Origin: Ophthalmolycus amberensis
Lineage: Eukaryota; Chordata; Actinopteri; Perciformes; Zoarcidae
Direction: 5' to 3'
Length of the DNA stretch: 64,000 bases
Assembly (NCBI GenBank): GCA_024529925.1
Contig: JAFEUB010001428.1
Location: forward strand, 718,501-782,500
Position numbers and translations under genes: made by a program. The notes beneath the pieces were generated by a model that was not told the DNA's origin, made no database searches, and saw only the letters and a program-made list of their open reading frames with translations. Every line of letters starts with the position of its first letter. Positions within the stretch are counted from its first letter, which is position 1. Shown one piece after another: positions 35,330 through 46,100 of this stretch.

Positions 35330-35452
35330 ATGCTGATGAGCAGCCGGTGGATTTTTCCAAAAAGTTTTCATCCACAACACTTGCTTCCTTTTTGAATAAT
35401 CAGAGAGGACGGACGGCAGCTGGATCGACGCAAACTGTTGTTCTGTCTGAAG
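35330..35452 (+). other. pou2f3: pou2f3 first exon (probably non-coding)
   Basis: A strong donor (CTGAAG|GTGAGT) at 35452/35453 fits a 5' exon joined to the acceptor at 35695/35696 (ATTGCAG). The exon start is not determinable. I found no initiator in it matching the mammalian N-terminus, so translation is placed at the methionine in the next exon. Confidence 0.55.
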
Positions 35453-35703
35453 GTGAGTCACTCTCAACTTCATTACTTTTATTGATCACCCTCACAGAGT
35501 TCAAATGAGAGGTTCCTTCAACAAAGTGCTTCATGGGAACATCAGCTGATGAATATTACAACGAGGAGTGTTTTTCTGTGTGGTGGGAGGGGAGGGGAAG
35601 CTATTAGAATAAACTCAAGATCATTTTCCTGGGTGCTTCATTATCCTGGTAAAGCCACAATCCTGTAGGAAAATCAGCCGTATTTATCATTGCAGATATT
35701 AAG

Positions 35704-37133
35704 ATGAGCGCAGACACGGTGGAGCAGTCGGAGGCTCCGGCCGAGCCGACAGGTGAGGATGGTTTCACCTGTTTGTCTGTTTTTAAACCCCACAGCTGAA
35801 TCCTCTCCACACACACAGAAGAGTGTGTGTGATGTTGTTGTTTATTGTCTTTATATTTGAACATTTGTTTTTTTATTTGGGGAGTTTAACAGCTTCAACA
35901 CAAAGAGTATAATATAAGAAGATTGTTTGTGTTTGCTTTTTCTTAAGTGGTAAAAATAATCTCTGAAATGAATTTATTTGTTGGACTCTATCTTCAGAAC
36001 ATTTTAAAATACTAAAATGTACTTTTTCCTTCTTGGTTCAATGATCTTTGGTGCTTTATTTACATCAGGTTAAACATTTTTAATAAACGTATCCGCAAAG
36101 TCTCAAAAAACACAGAATGTATTTGCTAAATGTTCCCTTTCTAAAGAACTTAAAGGGACGATCAAAAACACATATTTTTACGACACGTTCAAAATGCTGC
36201 TTTTATTTCTACCACATCATTTGGACCAGTATGAGAAGTTGTACTTAAAGGGACAGTTCACCCATTAATCAGATCTTACCTGTCGCGCTGTGTATCAATC
36301 TAGATTGTTTTGGTGTGAGTTGTCTAGTGTTGGAGATATCAAACGTAGAGATGTTTGCATTCTCTCCAATATAATATGACTCTCGGCTTGTGTTGCTTAA
36401 AGTGATACACACACAAAAAACACACAGACTTTGTTGTGAGCAGTTTCATAGGAACTATTTTCTTCCAACCATAGTTCCTGCATGAAACTGCTCACAACAA
36501 AGTCTGCATTATCTTAAGTAACCGGGTCATGATTTGATCAGGTGAACTGTCCCTTTAAGAATGATTCAAAGAAGTCGAAAGTCTTTCCTTCACCTGAAAC
36601 AAAGTGATTTTGTTGCCTAAACTCTGGGTAAATAAACAACAACTCCATGGTGTCAAAGTCTGTCACTTTGTACGTTTAACATCAACCCAGAATATCAATG
36701 AAACGTTTCTGCTGAACATAATCAAGGCAGCCATTAGATTCACACACAATGTTCATCATTTACGAGACGGGGGTTTAACAAAGAGAGCAGGTGCAGATAA
36801 ACCATCTCTGCTCTGCTTCACTTCGACAAATTCAGGATTTAAAGGGTCAGTTCACCCAAATTATACTTCTTTTTTTCCAATTTTCTTATAATTTAACCAT
36901 TTATGTAACAGACGAAGTCATTAAGAACAAATGTATATTTACAATGGCAGTTTAGATAGAAATAAAAACTATTCAGGTAAAAGGAAAAATATGTTTTTTT
37001 GAATTTGGGGTGGACTGTCTCTTTAAGTACGACTTCTCAAAGGTACAAATATTTTCCTCGTACTGGTCCGTATGATGTGGCAGAAATAAAAGCATCATTT
37101 AGATCAGCTCCTGTTTCATAGGAAGCAGTGTGT

Positions 37134-37170
<37 letters not shown>

Positions 37171-40100
37171 CCTGCGTGGATATTGTGGCAGTTGGTTGCC
37201 GTACCAGGATGCCCCTGAGGCTGTTTGATGAGAGAAGCATGCTGGCTGCCCTGCGGGGGGCCGAGGACACCAACCACACACCAAAAAACAAAAAACCAGG
37301 AACCACCGACAGAAAAAAAAAAAGTGGAACTTTTAAATTCAGACAATGGCTGCGTGAGAGAAACGTCTCTGTTTCGTGGAAGTGCATCACGTCCGTGTTT
37401 TTGATCAATATATGAGCATTCTTTTGTCAGATCAGATGAAGCCAAAGCTGCACTTGTTCATGCAGCGCTCGTTATTAGTTATTAGGAGGCCCGAGTGTAT
37501 TAATATCAGATCAATTATACACATATTGTCTCTCTTAAACAAAACATATTTATTATTTTTAACAATCTCAGAGACGAACATAAACAAATGAAACCAGAAC
37601 TGTCCACGTGGAGCGATACGGCCACAGGGAAAGTGAGAGGATTTGTATAATGTGGGCGAACTGACCCTTTAACTCCCCAACTATCAAAGGGAAGTCACAG
37701 AGAGGAGAGTTGTCTGAGACTCTCTTTGTGCAACTCAAATTCCTAGAAATTATGAACATTGTCATAGTCTGGGTTGCTGTTGGACGTACAAAGTGGAAGA
37801 CTTTGACACCAGAGATTTGTTTTTTTTACCCAGAATCCTCTGTGTTGTTGGGTTTAGACAACAAAAGCTTCAGTTAAGGTTAAGGAAAGTCTTTTGAATT
37901 TTTCAACCAAGATCTTCTTTAAATCGTGCTTAAAGGGACAGTTCACCCCAAAATATATATTTATATATATCCTTTTACATGTAATGCTATTTATACCTAC
38001 TTTTCGAGATAATGGTCGGAGAGATTTCTGCCTTCTCTCCAATGTATTAGGAGTAAAATAATAAATACAGACTTTGTTGTGAGCAGCTTCATGCAGGAAC
38101 TAAGGTAGAAAGAAAGTAGTTCCACATGAAACTGCTCACAACAAAGTCTGCAGATTATCTTGAGTAGCTGGGTCCCACTACATTAGAGAGAAGGCAGACA
38201 TCTCTACGGAAGATATCTCCAAAACTAGACAACTCGCACTAAAACGATCTCGAATGATAAACTGCACTACAGGTGAGAGGACAAATATGTGTTTTTGATT
38301 TTGGGGTGCACTGTCCCTTTAAGTTGCTGAGAGCTGGAGCATTTTGCAGACACATTCTAAATTCTTTGCAGATACTTTAATTAAAAATGTTTTGTCTGAT
38401 CTTGATTTAAACTCTCTCTGTTGTGAAGCTTTCTGCTGTGTTTTTGTTTTTTATATATTGAAAATCAAAAGAAACACAGAATAATATCAATATACTATCT
38501 ACTTCACTGTCCAACTAATTAAAAACATAATGACATGTGAAAACAGAAAGGACAGATGCAAAACAATAATCCTTATGCAAGTTAAAGTATCCTGGCCAGA
38601 GCGAGCTTGTTAATGAAGAGAAGAACACGAGCTTATCGATTGGAAAACAGAACATGTGATTAATCAAAGTGACAGAGCGAATAATTAGATGTTCAGTTTC
38701 ATATAAAAAGTGCCTAAACTGAGTCTGCTGTCCCACAATGCAATGCACAAAGCTGCAAAATTGTAGAAAAAAGTAATAAGTCTGAAAATATTCTACATTT
38801 CACTTTTTGTCAACAAATGAAAACACCAAGGGTAAATTGCACTAGAACCCTTTTAAAAAAAACGAAACTATATATTTGTGATTAATTACTTTTAAAGATG
38901 CAGTTGGCTGAGAATAATAAAAATATAGACATTGGACATCCTTTAAATACACACGAGGCTCGAACATCACGGTTTGTGACGCGTCCGTATTGTAAAATTT
39001 GCTGTTCGTACAAAATGTAAATGCACAGTGACATTTACTATAATAGTACTTAAAGTAAACAGTACTACTACCTTTTACTGTATTTGTTGCGTTTCATCTA
39101 GCACTGCTTGCTCTATGGCGACCTCACACATGCAGAATCTCCTTTTTTAAGCTGTTGTTGACACGTTTTGTTCATTGGATTCATTAACTGATAAATAAAG
39201 TACTTATTCTCTCTACTAGGATGTAGAATGGCACCGGGACACATCTTTTGTGACTTTACACTGCAGAAATGTCAAATTCCGGCTGAATCGTGATAATAAT
39301 TCAGCCCTCATGATTAACTGAAGTCAAATTGATTATTGTGCCAAAGGGGTGAATATCACTCCAGCAGTTTGTAATAATTTACTCAGCACTCTTTAAGAAA
39401 AAGACACTTTTTTTATGACAAACAGACGGAGTGACAGACGAAACAGCCCTTTAAGTCGTAATTTTCCAGTGTGCGTGTGTGTGTGTGTGTGCAGGACAGA
39501 GTGCTAACACGGCTTCCTGCGCTCACAGCTGAAGCTGATTTGCATGTCTTGGTCATTTCCATACTGGAAGCTGTGATGCTGGTTGTGCAGGGGGGGGGGC
39601 AAGTGACATGGTGGGGTGGTGGTGAGGGGGGGGGGGGGGGGGGGGGTATTGGTGTATTTGCATCGTGTGTCTCCAGCAGCTCACTGCCTCGCTCACACAC
39701 ACACACACACACACACGCACACACACACACACGCACACACACACACATACACACACGCCATTTGACATTCAAATGATGTGAGCTTATCAAGCACACCTTT
39801 GAACTCTCCTCCTCCATCGGTCCTCTTCCTCTCTTTAAACACGGACCGATGCTCAGTGCAGGACGAAACCTTCTGAAAAAGACTCGTCACAAGTGTGTCC
39901 TTGTGTCCTTGTGTCCTTTGCTTTGTCGTGGGTTTTTTTCTTAATCGGTGAAAATACAGATAGAGCACAACTGTTCATTTAACATGTTTCTATTACATGT
40001 TAACTATTATTGATTATGGCAACAATATATACAGCAACAATAGAAGGAGAGTAAAACAGGACAAAACAGTCATGAGCAAGAAAAAGAATTGTACATTTAT

Positions 40101-43100
40101 AATAAAAATTATAACACAGACTGAACAAAACACAACTAAACAAGACAAAAAACTAGAAACAAGCGATAGGTTAGAAAGCATGTGAAGATGTTAAATGGTT
40201 AAAAAAAGTCAAGTGACTAGCGACTCATGGGACTAACGACTTAAGTGACTACTGAGTGACTAACGAGTAACTAACGACTCATATGACTAACGACTCATGT
40301 AACTATAGCGACTCATATGACTAACTCCTAACACGACTACGGAGTGACCAACTACCATCTATCTATCTGTCTGTCGGTCTCTCTATCTTTTGTTTTCCAG
40401 CTACTATTTATCTGTTTGTGTTGCATCCAGGTGTATTTATGTTGTGGTTTAGTTTGCACTGATTCAAGTCAACTGTCAACATGTTTTACTTTTAACATTT
40501 TAACTTGGGACCATATGAGAGAAGTTGTTCTTACTGTAACACCTTATACTCTGTGTGTGTTTTAGATCCAAGTCAAATCAAATTACAAAAGAAAAGCCAA
40601 AAAACTCACCTTTGTTTTTACAGCTATAGTTTTTGTTCAGCTTCATTTAATTTTAAATAAAGTTATATGACAGTCTATTCTATTATTTAATTTGTTCTGT
40701 GTGTAAATTCTGAAGAAGCTGAACGTCGACATTTAAAAACAAAACTGAATCTCTTTCTCTCTCTTCCGACATTTAGAGCAAAACGGAATCAACTTCCATC
40801 GACATGTGAGTAACAGAGCTTCTAATGTTTCACTACTGCACTTCCTGTGTTCATTGAGGATTTAATGAATGATGTTTCTGTCACCAGGAGGATTTAATTA
40901 TTTAGTTTAACACGTAGCAACTTTTCCTGTTTGCTAGCATGCTAATGTTTGTATCCAGCACAGCAGCGATGGATCAAATACATTTCCTAATCTTTAAAAA
41001 ATATCTTTAACGTTAACGTCACTCAGTGTTACTAGTTTTTGATCCGTTTCCCCTCTAAATAACTGAAAATTATGAGAAAAAGCATCCAGAGAAAGCAAAG
41101 ACTCACAAACCACCAGGATCCTGTTACAGTTTTTTACTTTGGCTCATTTAAATAAACATTCTCTAAACTGTTATCATAACTGCTTCATATGACATTAAAA
41201 TTCTATCGCATGTCTGCAAAAAATTCCTCAAAACATTTAATTTATCCTTCAAAAACCCAGTTATAATGTCTGTGAAACGCCAACAAGATGAAAAGCTGTG
41301 TTGTCATTGCGTAAGCCGTACTGGTCAAAATGTTCAGATGTTTCTTTCACCTGGAAGTGTTTCATGTATACAAATATCTGTTTTGCTGACACTGAATGCT
41401 TCCTGTACTATACAAGAATGGTTTTTTTCTCGCTGAATGCTGCCGTGTATCACACTGAGGCTTTTAAAATTCTAATTCTAACAGCAGGGAAATGTTTTCT
41501 GGGAAAACTCATTGACGTAGTACACAGAAATATGATATGTGTATATATACAGTAATTTATTTGTGTGTTACATGTCCTGTAAACAGAAAATTCACCTTTA
41601 ATCTTCCATGTAAAGTCATTGAAAGTGAACACAAAATTTGCCCAAAAATTACACAAAAAAACAAACCGTGCAACATTTTAAAAAGCTGCGATAGTTCAGT
41701 CAAAAACTGTACTTTCTCACAGTACATAACACCATTTCATAAATGTATGTCTGACATATTCTGAGAAATGAATTGATTATTTTGCATATGATGGCACAAA
41801 CTATGAAATAAAAGAGAACTAGCAAGGTAGCTAGCTTCATAATCCAGTAATATAATATTCTGAACTAGCATACTAGCTAGCTCACTATTTCCACCATGCT
41901 TTCATGCTACACTGGCCACCAGCCTGCTGTTCAGCTCATTCAGTAACCAGTGTAGCATTAAAGCATGGTGGAAACCTAGCCAGCTGTACACTAGCTAGCT
42001 AGCTATCTATCTTATGCCACCATGCTTTAATGCTACACTGGTTACTGAAGCCTGGCGATAGCAATGTGCTATCCTACGCTGTAACAAGAGTGTGTATGAA
42101 GCATTAAGTTGTTCATTTTTACTAATTTTCACTCTACGCTTTCTATGAATGATAATTTTTGAATCTGTTGTAAACAACAAACTAACTTCAGAGATATAAA
42201 CTTATTGTTTTGAAAATTAAAACAATTCTTATTCAATAATTGAGCCAAAGCAAATGATAAAAAAATGTGGGATTGACTGAAAATGTCTTTTTGGACGAAT
42301 AGTGCAGCTCTATAGCACAGAGAAATAAGACATATCCGGCTTTGGAGGCACAGGAAAAACTTGTTAGAAGTATGAATTCATTGTTGGTTTCTGTCTCTTC
42401 GTGGCATTTGTTGAGAACAAGTGAAATATAGACCATCACAAGACTTAATGCACTTAATAACGAAGCTAAGTTGGAATATAAATAGCCGAGAGGCACGAGA
42501 ATCAACTGACTTTAGACGGCTAACACCCTGAGGATAAACCACCTGCTCTCCCCACACAACACCTCAACAATGAATCTTTATCTCAAATAGTTTGCAGCTA
42601 TTTGGATTACTTCTCCAAACACTCTTCTTTCTTTTTTTTGGCAGGAGGAGGGCATTTCTTTTTTCAGTGCTCGTGTTTTCAGGAAGTGACATGGCTTTCA
42701 GGGGTTAGGGGGGGGGGGGGGGGGGTATTTGCATACTGGCTAGCCCGAGGGGAGGGAGAGAGTCTATCACTCTTTGTGTCATGTTTAGTGACCAAACTGG
42801 TCCTGGAGAATGTGTGTGTGTGTGTGTGCACTGTCTCTCTACACGCATGTAAACATGCTCATTTATTATGCACCATCAATATTTCCCATCCCTTTAATTA
42901 TTCAAGCCATCCATAAGAAACCCGGGTTAATACTGTTACTGGTTGTGCTTTCGATGTCTCAGATAAAGACAGAGGAGATCAACGGCTCGCCTCATTCAGC
43001 CGCCACACTGAAGACATGTCACCTGACACAGAGCTCTCCAGTGCCTGGAGGTCAGCTGTCTGGGGTCTGTTGTTTTAACATTTTATTATTTAACACATGA

Positions 43101-46100
43101 ACACAAAGACAATTCAAATAATCCCAACGATACACAGGAGCTTAAAATTAAATAGCCCATCTCATAACCCCAAAATGCCAGTGAGCCAAAATAGAATATA
43201 AAATAAAATGCATGAAAAATAAAATACCAACTTATGACCCCAAAATGTCAGTGTGTCATAATAAATAAATAAATAAATAAAAATGTATGAATACCCCAGC
43301 TTATAACCCCCAAATTCTCGTTAGCCAAAGAAAATAAATAAATAAAACACAGTAAATAAATAGATTTAATGCAAAAAATCTATCCCATATTATATCCCCT
43401 AAATCCCAGTAAGTAACATAAAATAAATAAATAAAATGTCAGTTAGCCATTTTCATTGCAATATATCATTCTATTTTACACGATGCATATTGTGTAAGGA
43501 AGTGTGTGAGCCAGTAATCAGCTATAGTTGCAGAAGGTGTCAGTGATGGAAGTTTATTTCTTACTGAGGTAAACTAAAGTTATGAAAACTACTCTGTTTT
43601 AAGTGCAAACGTATGCATTTTTAATTCTAAAGGAGAACTCAAGTGAGGACAAGTTTACTTGTCAAGAGGAGACAACTAAAACCAGTGAAACCAGTTTAAT
43701 ATACCGAGAAGATACCCCGATGACGTCACAGTGATGTCAGCAGTGAATATCTTACTTTGGGTTTTGGAGACGGATTTCGACGTGTTTTCAACAGAAAGCT
43801 TGAGTTTGAACGAGCGGTATGGAATTTGAAAGACTAGGACATTGAACAGGTAGGGAAGCGTCGAATGAAAATGGACACAATCAAGTTGCATTATGGGAGT
43901 TTGGACCCATTTAAAGGACTATAAGTAAAGATATCTCAGCCTCCGAACTTAACAGAGTGCTGCGCTGAATCACCGGAGAAACATAATAAAAATGAACCAA
44001 AGAATTCTTTTGACAAATCCAAAAAAAAGACATTTGGTCACATTGGTATGTAAGAAGTTGTGATTGATTAAGAGATTTAACAATTAAATAGTTGATGTTG
44101 TTAACTTTTAATACTTTAGATAATTTTGAGTTATAAATTAAAGAAATGCATCATGTTTTATAAGCTGATCATATGTTATGAAAGCTGTCAGATAAATGTA
44201 ATGAGAGAAAAAGTACAATATTTCCTTCTGAAATGAAGTGGAGTAGAATATAAAGCAGCATTGAATTGAAATACTCCTGTAAAGTACAAGTACCTCAGTG
44301 AAATGCTTTGGTAAATGTGCACAGTGCTCATATATATATATATATATAGATATATGTAACCCTGAAGGCTGTATTTACAGCTTGTTGTCTTGTTTGTTTG
44401 TCTTTGCTACAGGAGCTCACCTCTCTTCACACCATGCAGCAGCTGGTTCTGATGCCACCGTCTCACCTGTCGTCTCCCTCACCCTTCCTGCTCTCCCAGA
44501 GCCCCAACAGCCACCAAGGTGGAGTCCTAAAACTCACACGCTTTTGTAGAAATTCATGGTTTCAGCAGCCGGTTGTTTTAGCTTAGCACAAAGACTGGAA
44601 ACAGAGGGAAACAGCTAGCGTGGCTCTGTCCAAACTTGTTTATTTAATCTGCACAACTACCAAAGTTTTTGATCTTAATGTGCGGGACTATTTCTTGGTA
44701 AGAAAGCTGAAATATCTCTATTAGATACGACGTGTTCTCAGTCAAGGAATAGTCAAACATCTTGAAAAGCGTTCTTGTTCTAGTTAGCCTAGCTTAGCAT
44801 CAAGATTTAACGCCGGGGGAAAACAGCCAGCTCAGTTCTATCCAGGCGGCAACCTCTGGTTCTGAAAAGTGAAGTCAATTCTGAAGTGCCATAAACTTGC
44901 ATTCTCTCTAGTGTCCACCAGGGGGCGACTCCTCTGGTTGTATAGAAGTCTATGAGAAAATGACTCTACTTCTCTCTTGATTTATTACCTCATGTAAACA
45001 TTGTAAACATGAGTTTATGGTCTCAATCTCTAGTTTCAAGTCTTCTTCAATACAGCATGATGTTCATTTAGTACATTATGGTCCATTTAGAGTCAGACAG
45101 ACCATAAAGCAGGGGATGCTTTAGGGCGGGGCTACACGGTGATGTACCCTGTTGTTTGGGGGAATGTGCATGCTGCATCTATTTCTTGACAACAGATAAT
45201 TGATCAAAATCTGCTGTTTTCCTTTGCAGCCCTTCTGCAGCAGAACCTGCTGTCCCTTCCCTGCCAGAGTCAAACTAGTCTCCTTCAGCATCAACCTGGA
45301 CTGGCTCTGACTCCCCAGGTAAATCCAGACCACTTCCTGTCTCCATACACGTCAGCACAAAGTGAATGCATGAAGCAGAGAGACATAATCTGGACATCTG
45401 GCCAAATAAACGTTGTTGTTGTGCTACAGGACAGTAAAAACATTTTGTTTTCTTTTACGTCACCTGGAAACTGAAATATTATTTCTGTGTTGCCTGTTAT
45501 CTGATCCAGGCTATGAGTCGCTCCGGTCTGGCAGGCCCGTCTATGGAGAACCACATGGACATGTCCCACCTGCATATGCCCAAACACATGACAGTGCCAC
45601 TGCAGGAGGAACCCAGTGATCTGGAAGAGCTGGAGCAGTTTGCTAAAGCATTCAAACAACGACGCATCAAACTGGGCTTCACCCAGGTAATTAAGAAGAA
45701 GAACTATACTTTGTTTCCCTGAAAACTGGTGCTTATTGAGTTATGCATTTTTTTATGTTCTGGAGAAGATTGAAAACCAAGAGACCAAGTTTCTAAGGCC
45801 TTTAAAGGCATTAACACCCTGTTTTCCACCAAAGGTTGTGGCAATATGCGGCATCACTGAAGAAGCCTGGGATCAGGATCTTTTTGTCGAACTGATGAAG
45901 TATATTTAGTTTGTTTTGCATGATGAGAAGGTGATATAGTTCACGCGTTTTGTGTTTTCACAGGGAGATGTGGGCCTTGCGATGGGAAAACTGTACGGGA
46001 ACGATTTCAGTCAGACCACAATCTCTCGCTTCGAGGCTCTAAACCTCAGCTTCAAAAACATGTGCAAGCTCAAACCTTTGCTGGAGAAATGGCTGAGCGA

